Below are positions 25,276 through 33,465 of a stretch of DNA of 64,000 nucleotides, one piece after another. Source of the DNA: Pseudozobellia sp. WGM2 (GTDB lineage: Bacteria > Bacteroidota > Bacteroidia > Flavobacteriales > Flavobacteriaceae). The stretch is taken from contig NZ_JADNYK010000005.1 of assembly GCF_017810075.1 (NCBI RefSeq), positions 310,001-374,000 on the forward strand, written 5' to 3'. The position numbers and the translations under genes are program-made. Within the stretch, counting starts at the first letter, position 1. Every line of letters begins with the position of its first letter. The notes under the pieces were generated by a model. It was not told the DNA's origin. It saw nothing but the letters and a program-made list of their open reading frames with translations, and made no database searches.

Positions 25276-26672
25276 TGAAGAGATTGATACTACTTTCCCT
25301 ATTGTGCCTAAGCTTTCTTGGGCATGCCCAGACAGACGATGCCGAGCAAATTAAAGAAATCTATGAAACGGCCCTAACCGATGATAAGGCCTATGATTGG
25401 TTGAACCATTTGTCGAATCAAATTGGGGGTAGGCTTTCTGGTTCGGTGCAAGCGCAACAGGCCGTAGATTACACAAAGGCTCAGTTAGACTCGTTAGGTT
25501 TGGATAGGGTATGGCTTCAGCCGGTCATGGTGCCTAAATGGGTTCGTGGCACCCCTGAATTTGCATACTTTGAAACAAGCCCTGGTTTATCGACCAATGT
25601 GCCGATTTGTGCCCTAGGTGGCTCTGTAGCAACGCCATTGGGCGGGTTGAAAGCTAATGTAATTGAAGTGAAGGGTATTGAAGATTTAAAAAAATTGGGC
25701 TCGGAGAAAATAAAGGGGAAAATCGTTTTTTATAACCGCCCGATGGACCCTACCTTGATTGATACCTACAGTTCATATTCCGGTTGTGTCGATCAGCGAT
25801 ATTCGGGGGCGGAAGCAGCGGCCAAATTCGGTGCCGTTGGTGTAGTCGTTCGTTCCATGAACCTGCGTTTAGACGATTTACCACATACCGGGTCGATGAG
25901 TTATGGTGAGACCGCGGTGTCCGATAGAATACCAGCAGCAGCTATTAGCACGAACGGGGCCGAACTTTTGAGCACTACATTAAAGTTGAATCCTGAAACA
26001 AAATTTTATTTCAAACAAAGCTGTAAGCAATTTGATGATGTTGAATCGTTCAATGTGGTGGGAGAAATAAAAGGAAGTGAATTCCCAGATGAGATTATGG
26101 TAGTTGGCGGACATTTAGATTCTTGGGACCTCGGTGATGGCTCGCATGATGATGGTGCCGGATGCGTACAAAGTATGGATGTCTTAAGATTACTAAAAAG
26201 AACAGGCTATAAACCAAAAAGAACGATTAGGGTAGTTCTGTTCATGAATGAAGAAAACGGTTTGCGTGGCGGGAATAAGTACGCTGAAGTTGCCCTTCAG
26301 AAAAAAGAAAAACATGTGTTTGCATTGGAAAGTGATGCAGGGGGCTTTACTCCAAGGGGCTTCTCTTTCGATTGCTCAGCAGCGAATTTAGAAAGAGTGC
26401 GGGGCTGGAAAAATCTATTTGAACCCTATTTGATACATCTCTTTGTAAAAGGGTATAGTGGTGCCGATATTGGTCCTTTAAAAGAAGAAGGGATGGTATT
26501 GGCAGGGCTTCGCCCTGATTCACAAAGGTACTTCGTACATCATCATGCCGAAAATGATACTTTCGAACATGTGAACAAAAGGGAATTGGAACTAGGAGCC
26601 GCGAGCATGGCGAGCTTGGTCTATCTTTTTGATAAATACGGAGTTCTTCCGACCAAAAAAATAAAAGGCTAA
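25275..26672 (+). CDS. secreted M28 family metallopeptidase with PA domain (carboxypeptidase Q-like)
   Basis: 465 residues, signal peptide ending at G-H-A-Q. A protease-associated insert lies at about 125-230 (GKIVFYNRPMDP... GAEAAAKFGAVGVVVRS). The di-zinc catalytic core then follows: GGHLDSWDLGDGSHDDGAG (His and Asp ligands), NEENGLRGGN (Glu pair), ESDAGGF (Asp) and FVHHHAENDTFEH (His). The layout is that of plasma glutamate carboxypeptidase. It should cleave dipeptides or short peptides outside the cytoplasm. Translationally coupled to PPK2 by overlap. Confidence 0.9.
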   Translation: MKRLILLSLLCLSFLGHAQTDDAEQIKEIYETALTDDKAYDWLNHLSNQIGGRLSGSVQAQQAVDYTKAQLDSLGLDRVWLQPVMVPKWVRGTPEFAYFETSPGLSTNVPICALGGSVATPLGGLKANVIEVKGIEDLKKLGSEKIKGKIVFYNRPMDPTLIDTYSSYSGCVDQRYSGAEAAAKFGAVGVVVRSMNLRLDDLPHTGSMSYGETAVSDRIPAAAISTNGAELLSTTLKLNPETKFYFKQSCKQFDDVESFNVVGEIKGSEFPDEIMVVGGHLDSWDLGDGSHDDGAGCVQSMDVLRLLKRTGYKPKRTIRVVLFMNEENGLRGGNKYAEVALQKKEKHVFALESDAGGFTPRGFSFDCSAANLERVRGWKNLFEPYLIHLFVKGYSGADIGPLKEEGMVLAGLRPDSQRYFVHHHAENDTFEHVNKRELELGAASMASLVYLFDKYGVLPTKKIKG

Positions 26673-26723
26673 ATAGGTTGATCTGTTGAGGTTTATCTGG
26701 TTAACCACTTGAAACTAATTCAG

Positions 26724-26731
26724 TATATTTG
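26724..26731 (+). promoter_or_regulatory. -7 box of the PPIase fusion gene
   Basis: TATATTTG, exact TAnnTTTG. The G at 26731 is also the first base of an in-frame GTG, so the longer reading of the gene would begin inside the promoter; this supports ATG 26755. Confidence 0.65.
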
Positions 26732-26754
26732 TGCCTCTAAAAAAAAAGCACAAA

Positions 26755-27687
26755 ATGCAAGACGGAATCTACGCAAAATTCAATACTTCCAAAGGGGAAA
26801 TACTCGTTAAACTAACTCATGATAAAACTCCCGGTACGGTAGGTAACTTCGTTGCCTTGGCTGAAGGTAAACAGGAGAATACGATTAAATCTGTCGGAGA
26901 ACCTTATTATGATGGGTTGAAGTTTCATAGAGTTATTCCTGATTTTATGGTACAGGGCGGTTGCCCTTTAGGTTCGGGTACCGGAGATGCCGGATACAAG
27001 TTCGATGATGAGTTTCATCCTGATTTAAATCACTCTGAACCTGGGGTGCTTTCTATGGCCAATGCTGGCCCAGGAACCAACGGAAGTCAATTCTTTATAA
27101 CCCATGTGCCTACTCCATGGCTAGATAACAAACATAGCGTTTTCGGTCATGTTGAGAGTGGTCAAGATGTAGTTGATAGTATTGCACAAGGTGATGCTAT
27201 TGAGACCTTGGAGATAGTACGTGTTGGTGACGAAGCTGAAAAGTGGGATGCCGTTGAAGCTTTCAACACATTTAAAAGTTCTAAAGAACAGAGAATTGCA
27301 GAAGAAAAAAAGAGACAAGCTGCTGAACTAGACGAGGTTTCTGCCGGTTTTGATAAAACCGATAGTGGTTTGAGATATAAAATGATTCAAAAGGGTGATG
27401 GTAAACAGGCACAACAAGGGGATACTGTTTCTGTTCACTATGAAGGCTCGTTATTAAGCGGTCAGGTATTTGACTCTTCTTATAAACGAAATCAACCGAT
27501 AGACTTTCAACTTGGTGTTGGGCAAGTCATTTCTGGATGGGATGAGGGTATAAGCCTTTTGAAGGTCGGTGATAAAGCACGTTTCGTTATACCTTCAGAT
27601 TTAGCTTATGGTAGTGCCGGAGCTGGAGGTGTGATACCGCCAAATGCACCATTGTTATTTGATGTGGAGTTGATGAATGTCAAATAG
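26755..27687 (+). CDS. dual-domain peptidyl-prolyl isomerase: cyclophilin fused to FKBP
   Basis: 310 residues from ATG 26755. Residues 1-170 form a cyclophilin: FHRVIPDFMVQGGCPLGSGTG, SMANAGPGTNGSQFFIT, and a C-terminal VFGHVESGQDVVDSI. A short charged linker leads to an FKBP domain (about 205-310) with VSVHYEGSLL, GQVFDSS, GVGQVISGWDEGI, and IPPNAPLLFDVEL. Both domains retain their active-site aromatic residues. No signal peptide, so it acts in the cytoplasm. The two folds would act as prolyl isomerases and chaperones in one chain. Own promoter and terminator. Confidence 0.93.
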   Translation: MQDGIYAKFNTSKGEILVKLTHDKTPGTVGNFVALAEGKQENTIKSVGEPYYDGLKFHRVIPDFMVQGGCPLGSGTGDAGYKFDDEFHPDLNHSEPGVLSMANAGPGTNGSQFFITHVPTPWLDNKHSVFGHVESGQDVVDSIAQGDAIETLEIVRVGDEAEKWDAVEAFNTFKSSKEQRIAEEKKRQAAELDEVSAGFDKTDSGLRYKMIQKGDGKQAQQGDTVSVHYEGSLLSGQVFDSSYKRNQPIDFQLGVGQVISGWDEGISLLKVGDKARFVIPSDLAYGSAGAGGVIPPNAPLLFDVELMNVK

Positions 27688-27713
27688 TGAAAAAAACTAA
27701 AACATTTTAAGAA

Positions 27714-27744
27714 AAAGCCCTGACCCTAATGGTCGGGGTTTTTT
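27714..27744 (+). terminator. terminator of the PPIase gene
   Basis: Stem ccctgacc / ggtcgggg with one wobble pair, five-base loop, then TTTTTT. Confidence 0.85.
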
Positions 27745-28084
27745 AATTGGGACAAATGGCAAGTACGGTTAGCTTCAAAAATTAGGTTGGGGCATAAATA
27801 ATCGCAACCAATAAAAATTGGAGCAATAGAAGCAAACTTGTGCAATAATCGGTTACAAACTTAGTGTCTCGATTTTTTCGCCCTGTCCGTGCTAATCAAG
27901 AACAAGACGATGTTCACGATGAGCAAAAGAAAAAGAATACCAAAAAAAGTAGTCATATTCAATAAAATTTGATTTTGGGGAAATTATCATCTAATATCTA
28001 TTAGATGTAATAAGTGTAAAAGGGTTGCGTTTAAATGTGAACAAATGTATGAAAAATATGACTAATTAATTGTAGGAATCAAAA
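27745..28084. other. intergenic region holding only a 31-codon ORF
   Basis: Between the PPIase terminator and the cold-shock gene terminator, 340 bp of AT-rich DNA. The 31-codon membrane-protein ORF at 27861-27956 is the only coding candidate; I see nothing else in it apart from scattered poly-A/T. Confidence 0.5.
27861..27956 (-). CDS. 31-residue single-helix membrane peptide (candidate)
   Basis: ATG at 27956, TAA at 27861. The sequence opens MTTFFGILFLLLIVNIVLFL, one clear membrane helix, then a basic tail (STDRAKKSRH). The hydrophobic-then-basic layout, with positive-inside orientation, is that of real small membrane proteins. It resembles the N-terminus of the 59-residue ORF at 11546 (both have T-F-F, then L and V rich). 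No known family. Alternatively a chance ORF; independence of composition from flanking DNA makes me favour a gene. Confidence 0.5.
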   Translation of the reverse strand: MTTFFGILFLLLIVNIVLFLISTDRAKKSRH

Positions 28085-28106
28085 AACCCCAACAATTGTT
28101 GGGGTT
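28085..28106 (-). terminator. terminator of the cold-shock gene
   Basis: Perfect 22-base palindrome, arms aaccccaacaa and ttgttggggtt, with T run on the minus strand (A6 at 28081-28086). Confidence 0.85.
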
Positions 28107-28135
28107 CTATCTTGTATAAAAAGAGTCTATGCGTT

Positions 28136-28330
28136 CTAGTCTACTACTTTCACATTCACCGCGTTCAGTCCTTTTTTACCTTGTTGTAGTTCAAATTCTA
28201 CAACATCACCTTCACGAATTTCATCGATAAGACCTGAAATGTGTACAAAGTGATCTTCGCTTGAACCATCTTCAGTGATAAAGCCATAGCCTTTAGAATC
28301 ATTGAAGAATTTTACTGTTCCTTTACTCAT
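28136..28330 (-). CDS. cold-shock domain protein
   Basis: 64 residues, a single CSD. RNP1 as KGYGFI, RNP2 as HFVHIS, followed by EGDVVEFELQQGKKGLNAVNV. Binds single-stranded RNA/DNA and melts secondary structure. Small, basic-to-neutral, with its own promoter and terminator. The symbol csp is not specified further, since several paralogues occur per genome. A -7 box TACATTTG is at 28357-28364. Confidence 0.95.
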   Translation of the reverse strand: MSKGTVKFFNDSKGYGFITEDGSSEDHFVHISGLIDEIREGDVVEFELQQGKKGLNAVNVKVVD

Positions 28331-28356
28331 AATAAAAAATTAAATTAATTAAAGCG

Positions 28357-28364
28357 CAAATGTA
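28357..28364 (-). promoter_or_regulatory. -7 box of the cold-shock gene
   Basis: TACATTTG on the minus strand, exact TAnnTTTG match, 26 bp before the start codon, leaving a leader of about 20 bases. This is short for a thermosensor leader such as that of E. coli cspA. Confidence 0.55.
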
Positions 28365-28460
28365 CTGTTAATAATTTAAAATGAGAGACTTTTCTTTAGT
28401 AATCTTTATCGGTTTACCATTCATGGGGTCTAAATAATCAATGAATTGAAAATTAATGCT

Positions 28461-28841
28461 TTAAGTTAACAGATTTTTTATCGATTCAGTAATTTTTTCA
28501 GTGTCTAAACTGATAACCGCAGCAGCAATTTTTAATACTGAGGTAGCCCTGTCTATTACGTTTTGTACCGTTGTAAAACTTTTATATAGTTTTTGGGTTT
28601 TTGCAGTAATTATGGTTATTCTTTCAAGATTCTCTTGAACGTCATCGATACTTAAAACTGTAGATTTGGTATATAGTTCGGTTACGCTATTTAGTGTTTG
28701 CTCATGTAAAGCTTTGATGGTATCATTTTCCGCTTTGCTGAGTTGATCAATGTTTTCGTACCTATAGTCGCCTAGCGCATTCGCCATGCGTAGCATATTA
28801 TCAGCAAGAATTTTTAATTGTTCAGATGTGAGCTTTGCCAT
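28461..28841 (-). CDS. helical protein of unknown function, partner of the 28852 gene
   Basis: 126 residues, predicted to be almost entirely helical, cytoplasmic or loosely membrane associated (ATSVLKIAAAVISLD is the most hydrophobic stretch). No signal peptide and no known motif. The gene begins 10 bp after the 28852-29694 stop, so the two are probably one transcript. The overall shape, regular heptad-like hydrophobics from residue 5 to 110, suggests a helical bundle. I do not recognise a family and assign no function. Confidence 0.6.
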   Translation of the reverse strand: MAKLTSEQLKILADNMLRMANALGDYRYENIDQLSKAENDTIKALHEQTLNSVTELYTKSTVLSIDDVQENLERITIITAKTQKLYKSFTTVQNVIDRATSVLKIAAAVISLDTEKITESIKNLLT

Positions 28842-28851
28842 TTTTTCAATT

Positions 28852-29694
28852 TTATGATGAAAAGAGTGCTATGGCATGTTTTAAACGATAGCGTAGTCGA
28901 GCCAACTTGCCTTTTATTTTCTCATCTTGTAAATTCTCTAGATTAGAATAGAGGTCTTTGTGACCTTGAGCTATATCATCGATTACTTCAGAGAAAAGCT
29001 GTAGTTCTTTTTGATTCATCTCAATCTCTGAAATTCTATTAAAATAGTCTTCGGCAAATTTTGTACGTTCATAATCGGATAGTGATTTATCTCTAACAAA
29101 ATCGAAGTAAAATGCCTGAATACTACTTTTTTGTACATTGAGTTTTCCACTCAGGTTGGCATTGATATTTCGTTTTAAAAAGTGGAGAATAACCTGTAGA
29201 GGTTCATAACCTTCGGTGATATATTCTTTTAATTTTTTTCTACGGTAACCATCGGTGAAAACTTTAAGAATCAATTTTGAAACTTTTGAATAGGCTTTCA
29301 CATCTTCCTCTTTGAGCTGTAAGGGTCCAAAATCGCCTGTACTTAAAGTAGAGGTAAGATTATCGGTTTGATATCGGGTCAAATCTGAATTGCTTATTTC
29401 CAGTAGACCTGTCAAATATTCTAATGAAGCTGTGTACATTAATCCTGTAATGCTATCTGCTTTTTTGTTTAAGGCGCAGTCACACGCTGTTTTATAAACG
29501 TTATAGTCTCTAATATGCTTTTGTTCGCAATCTTGAATACAAACTTGTTCAAAAGTATTGGGTAGTAATTCATAACTGCTTATGGCCTCAATAGATGTCT
29601 CTGAAAATTCGGAGACATGCTTAAGATCGACACAACCGTAAACTACCCAAGAAAGTAAGACAATACCTAAAAAACCTTTGCTAGCAGAGACCAT
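28852..29694 (-). CDS. lipoprotein of unknown function, helical, upstream partner of the 28461 gene
   Basis: 280 residues. The N-terminal hydrophobic segment ends in V-V-Y-G-C (Cys21), a good lipobox. After it comes a four-Cys area, Q-V-C-I-Q-D-C-E-Q and T-A-C-D-C-A-L-N, and then a long helical region rich in Glu/Leu/Lys. No catalytic motif. It precedes the 28461 gene by 10 bp and follows the haloperoxidase gene at 159 bp on the same strand, across an 11-bp inverted repeat. Lipid-anchored placement in the periplasm is inferred. Confidence 0.65.
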   Translation of the reverse strand: MVSASKGFLGIVLLSWVVYGCVDLKHVSEFSETSIEAISSYELLPNTFEQVCIQDCEQKHIRDYNVYKTACDCALNKKADSITGLMYTASLEYLTGLLEISNSDLTRYQTDNLTSTLSTGDFGPLQLKEEDVKAYSKVSKLILKVFTDGYRRKKLKEYITEGYEPLQVILHFLKRNINANLSGKLNVQKSSIQAFYFDFVRDKSLSDYERTKFAEDYFNRISEIEMNQKELQLFSEVIDDIAQGHKDLYSNLENLQDEKIKGKLARLRYRLKHAIALFSS

Positions 29695-29766
29695 TCGAAT
29701 ACGTTTTCTAACTACAAGTTAATAATTAAGTACTAATTGATAATTTAGATTAGTGCACTTTAAATA

Positions 29767-29804
29767 TTGAGCCATTCAGAATTATTAATAAACGAATGGC
29801 TCAA
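29767..29804. repeat. 11-bp inverted repeat, probable terminator between haloperoxidase and lipoprotein genes
   Basis: Perfect arms ttgagccattc and gaatggctcaa with a 16-base AT loop. No clear T run follows on either strand; it may still end the haloperoxidase transcript. Confidence 0.5.
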
Positions 29805-29853
29805 CAGGGAAAAGCAAGAAATAAATTTGTAATTGATTAAGAACTGTTTTTGG

Positions 29854-31791
29854 TTAGATGCGAATCGTTTCACCGTTAAACTTGCAGAGTGTCATCGAAA
29901 AGTTTTCTGCGTACGTAAGTTTTTGTTCTTCAAGAATACCTATTGCGATCTGTTCACCCATTAGAATTGATTCATAATAATCGGTGAAATAATGTACTCC
30001 GGCCCAATTTCTTCCTATTGATATATTAGAGGCAAGTTTATTAAGTTCGCCTTCAACAGTTAAACCTGTAAGTTCACAATCTTGATTTAAGACCGGTACA
30101 ATATCCAATTTACTTCCATCTTGTACAGAGATATAGGCCAAGTTGCAAGATTGAATAGAGTGCCCCGGTTTTATTTTTTCAATTAAGTCTCTGGTTTCTT
30201 GCTGTACTTTTTCCATATCAACGATATCCAATGAATGCTTATGATCAAAAAATGCCTTTAATATGGTTACACATGCACCGGCTACCGTTGCGTGACCGGC
30301 ACCATAGGCCGGGTGCATGGGCGAACCTTCGCAAAAGGCCATTGGTAGCAGGTAATTATCGGCGCCATTTCTATCAGAAACTTTAGACAGTATATCCGCA
30401 TCGGAAAGGTTTTTATACATTCTTTCCAATTCGGGTGAAATGTTCTTTAAAGCGTCTAATTTATGTAGGCGAGCAGCCGTTACTTCGGGTCTGCATCGAC
30501 GATGGACGTTATATTTTTGAAATCGAACAGCTTTAAGGGCCCTAGTGGCAACTTCGGTCACCAACGATAAAATATGGGGTCCGCCAAAATGGGCGAAGCC
30601 TTGTTGATGGTCTCTATTGTCTGCTTCTTGAAATGGGATGCCCGGATCAAACGGAACTTTTTTGGCAAGTAGAATGAGACAGGCATTTAAGTAAGCTTCG
30701 TATAGAGCATCATGATGCACGTAGGTGGCTAAATCTCGCGGAGTGTGCATGAATCTTTTATGCTTAGGACCACTTTCGTATGACTCAAAGCCTCTAAAAT
30801 CAGCTCCGTTTTGGGCATCCAGCCACTCCTCCCAATTGGTGAGATGGTCTTCTCCTGGTTTCGCTATGGCAACCCGTTGGTCAATGTCTATTGATCCGTA
30901 AGAAATATATCCGTCAGCTGTCGAATATTGACCATGTAAGCCATTGTTGCCTGCTAGTAAGAATTGAGAAAGGTATGGGCCGACATCATCTCCACAGGTT
31001 ATTCCTCTAAAGGCATTTGCAGGAGTTAGGGTTAGGCATCTTCTTCTGGCTGTTTCTTGTGGTGATAGTTTTAAATTGTCTGTACTGTTAAACCAATCTA
31101 ACTTGTTCAGGTTATCGGTATGTTCTTTGACATCTTTTACATGTTGTTCTTTTGTATCAAGTGCATTGAGGTTGGTTTTTGTGGATATTTCTTGCTTATT
31201 TTCGTCCGCTCTCAATCCGGTTACGCCCACTGTCAAAGCATTAAAGGGTATATCACGTAATAGCGCCTGGCAATAGACTTCCGCCATTTCGGCATCTAAT
31301 TCGGCACTACCGAGTTCGGGATGCGGCGGCATGGTTAACGCTTGGGCATCTGGCCCTTCAAGATCATAAGACAGACCGGCACTTTGACTTTCCCATGCTC
31401 TTATGGAGACGGGCTTGCCATCTTTTCCATTTTTAGCTTTTTGTGATTTCCATGGCAATTTATGTGATGGACAGGTATCTCCCATTTTATTTTCATGAAA
31501 TCCGAGAGGAGTATCCCTAAAGTCTCTAAAATCGCCGCTGTCTATGCCGCGTACCAAATATTGAAAATCGTCAGGGTTATCTACCAGTCCTGTCTCTTCG
31601 CAATGTGGTAATCCCTTGGTAAAACTCATCATATACGATGATTTGTTCTCGTGCTCGTCATCGGGTTTCAAGCCTTTTCTTCTGAACTTATGTTCATCTC
31701 CATTCGAGACTTGTGTTGGGTGATTTCTTGATTTTGCCGTGTTACCTGCTAATTGTCTAACCGAATAAGCACCTTCTCTTCTCTTGCCCAT
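29854..31791 (-). CDS. vanadium-dependent haloperoxidase, long bromoperoxidase-like type
   Basis: 645 residues, close in length to red-algal (Corallina) and cyanobacterial bromoperoxidases and longer than the roughly 450-residue bacterial iodoperoxidases. The vanadate site can be traced: Lys426 and Arg434 in QKYNVHRRCRPE, His493 in HPAY, Ala498-Gly499-His500 in GAGH, Arg594 and His600 in GRNWAGVH. The position of Ala498 is Ser in the well-studied algal enzymes. No signal peptide is visible at MGKRREGAY. It would oxidise halides with H2O2. Transcribed alone. Confidence 0.9.
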   Translation of the reverse strand: MGKRREGAYSVRQLAGNTAKSRNHPTQVSNGDEHKFRRKGLKPDDEHENKSSYMMSFTKGLPHCEETGLVDNPDDFQYLVRGIDSGDFRDFRDTPLGFHENKMGDTCPSHKLPWKSQKAKNGKDGKPVSIRAWESQSAGLSYDLEGPDAQALTMPPHPELGSAELDAEMAEVYCQALLRDIPFNALTVGVTGLRADENKQEISTKTNLNALDTKEQHVKDVKEHTDNLNKLDWFNSTDNLKLSPQETARRRCLTLTPANAFRGITCGDDVGPYLSQFLLAGNNGLHGQYSTADGYISYGSIDIDQRVAIAKPGEDHLTNWEEWLDAQNGADFRGFESYESGPKHKRFMHTPRDLATYVHHDALYEAYLNACLILLAKKVPFDPGIPFQEADNRDHQQGFAHFGGPHILSLVTEVATRALKAVRFQKYNVHRRCRPEVTAARLHKLDALKNISPELERMYKNLSDADILSKVSDRNGADNYLLPMAFCEGSPMHPAYGAGHATVAGACVTILKAFFDHKHSLDIVDMEKVQQETRDLIEKIKPGHSIQSCNLAYISVQDGSKLDIVPVLNQDCELTGLTVEGELNKLASNISIGRNWAGVHYFTDYYESILMGEQIAIGILEEQKLTYAENFSMTLCKFNGETIRI

Positions 31792-32163
31792 ATCTTTTGT
31801 TTTAAGTGATTACAATGTCAATGCCCTTTGCAATGATTGAATGGCGGGGAAGTGTACAGGGGTAGTAATTTTTCGGGAGAGCTATCTATCAAATTTTGAA
31901 AGGCACGGCAATGTACGATCTGAGGTAGATGAATTACGTGAAGTATGTATGTACCGTTCTCAATTTTGTGTAGATGGTACTATATATGACTTTATTTTAT
32001 TAAATAATTTACATTTATCAGGCAAGGTTTGTTAAACTTTAAGTGTTGATATATAGTTAGATACGTTGTGTTTTTATTAGATTTAGATAAAATTTAATGA
32101 AAAAAAGTATAAAAAAAACCCCGTGATAAGTTCACGAGGTTTCATACTTATAAAGTATATAAT
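31792..32163. other. intergenic region upstream of the haloperoxidase gene
   Basis: 372 bp; a 64-codon plus-strand ORF at 31841-32035 lacks any family signature and is considered spurious. It holds the haloperoxidase promoter (no clear TAnnTTTG found) and, at its far end, the peroxiredoxin terminator. No repeats of note. Confidence 0.5.
32116..32142 (-). terminator. terminator of the peroxiredoxin gene
   Basis: Arms aaaccccgtga and tcacgaggttt (one mismatch), five-base loop, with a T run on the minus strand from 32111-32118. Confidence 0.75.
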
Positions 32164-32802
32164 TTATGCCGTTGGATCCGGTGTCATACGTAAATAAGGC
32201 TTTACTTCTTCCACACCTTTTGTGAAAATGCCTTTAGCGTCCTCGGTTGATATCGAAGGGCTCACTACAACCTTGTCACCTTGTTTCCAGTTGGCGGGGG
32301 TAGCTACTTTATGGTACGCTGTCAACTGTAAAGAATCTATTACGCGTAAAAGCTCATAGAAGTTTCTACCGGTAGATGCTGGATAGGTCAAAATCAATTT
32401 CACCGTTTTATCAGGTGCAATGATAAAAACCGAACGTACCGTGAGGTTGTTATCGGCATTTGGGTGGATCATATCGTAAAGGTTAGATACCTTCTTATCT
32501 TCATCGGCGATGATAGGAAAGTTTACCGTAGTATTCTGAACTTCATTGATGTCTTTGATCCATTCTGCATGTGAGGCAGCACCGTCAACACTCAAGGCCA
32601 TCATTTTTACATTACGTTTGTCGAATTCATCCTTAAAATTAGCCGCAGTACCAAGTTCAGTGGTGCATACGGGGGTGAAATCAGCGGGGTGTGAAAATAA
32701 AATTCCCCATCCATCACCGAGGTAATCATAGAGATTAATTGTTCCCATAGAACTATCAGCTGTAAAATCTGGAGCTTTGTCGCCCAATCTTATTGTTGCC
32801 AT
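32164..32802 (-). CDS. 1-Cys peroxiredoxin (Prx6 type)
   Basis: 212 residues. The active-site motif PADFTPVCTTE contains Cys46, the only cysteine of the protein, so no resolving Cys exists within the chain. The long C-terminal dimerisation part (LQLTAYHKVATPANWKQGDKVVV) is that of the Prx6 group. It reduces peroxides, with an external thiol as reductant. Located next to the haloperoxidase, which consumes H2O2, but separated by terminators. Strongly supported family assignment. Confidence 0.93.
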   Translation of the reverse strand: MATIRLGDKAPDFTADSSMGTINLYDYLGDGWGILFSHPADFTPVCTTELGTAANFKDEFDKRNVKMMALSVDGAASHAEWIKDINEVQNTTVNFPIIADEDKKVSNLYDMIHPNADNNLTVRSVFIIAPDKTVKLILTYPASTGRNFYELLRVIDSLQLTAYHKVATPANWKQGDKVVVSPSISTEDAKGIFTKGVEEVKPYLRMTPDPTA

Positions 32803-32928
32803 ATATGTAAAATTTTTAGGTTTGAAATTATTATCCTATAAAATTAGTAGATTAATGCGTCTTGTACATGGTTTTATGGTTAAAAATGTATTAAAGTTTT
32901 CTATTTTTAATCTATAAAAAACAATGAC

Positions 32929-33459
32929 ATGGAACACTTACAATACCCTATTGGAAGGTATACTAATCCAGAGGTTTTAACTGATGATCATATTAAGGCT
33001 TCTATAGAAGTTTTGGAAACCCTGCCAAATCGATTAAAAAATTTGGTTGGTGATCTGAATAACGAGCAATTAGAGACACCATATCGGCCGGGTGGATGGA
33101 CGGTGAGGCAAACCATTCATCATATGGCCGATAGTCATCACAACAGTTATATACGCTTCAAATGGGCGCTGACCGAAGATAAACCTGTCATTAAGGCTTA
33201 TGATGAAAAAGCTTGGGCAGAACTTTTTGACACCAGAACCGCGCCTATAGAACTTTCGTTAAACCACCTGAGTGCAGTGCATGCCAAACTTGTTTATCTA
33301 TTAAAAGGCTTGTCGAATAGCCAATTAAAAAATAAATTTTTACACCCTGAAGGTCATGTCGAAACAGCACTCGATGAAAATATTAGCAGATATGCCTGGC
33401 ATAGTGAACATCATTATGCACATATCAAAAATCTGATGGAAAGAAAGGGATGGCTCTAA
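32929..33459 (+). CDS. YfiT-type DinB-superfamily putative metal-dependent hydrolase/thiol transferase
   Basis: 176 residues of the four-helix DinB fold: LQYPIGRYTNPE at the N-terminus, RPGGWTVRQTIHHMADSHHNSYIRFKWAL, and AWHSEHHYAHIKNL. Metal ligands His in HHMADSHH and HSEHH are present. Bacillus YfiT is a nickel-binding protein of the bacillithiol transferase family; whether this organism makes bacillithiol is not shown in this window, so the reaction is uncertain. Convergent with the redoxin gene, six bases between stops. Confidence 0.85.
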   Translation: MEHLQYPIGRYTNPEVLTDDHIKASIEVLETLPNRLKNLVGDLNNEQLETPYRPGGWTVRQTIHHMADSHHNSYIRFKWALTEDKPVIKAYDEKAWAELFDTRTAPIELSLNHLSAVHAKLVYLLKGLSNSQLKNKFLHPEGHVETALDENISRYAWHSEHHYAHIKNLMERKGWL

Positions 33460-33465
33460 TTCAAA

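Noticed and set aside
31841-32035. 64-codon plus-strand ORF between the haloperoxidase and peroxiredoxin genes
   Set aside because: No family motif, no promoter, mixed composition with several Cys but no pattern; overlaps the upstream region of the haloperoxidase gene.
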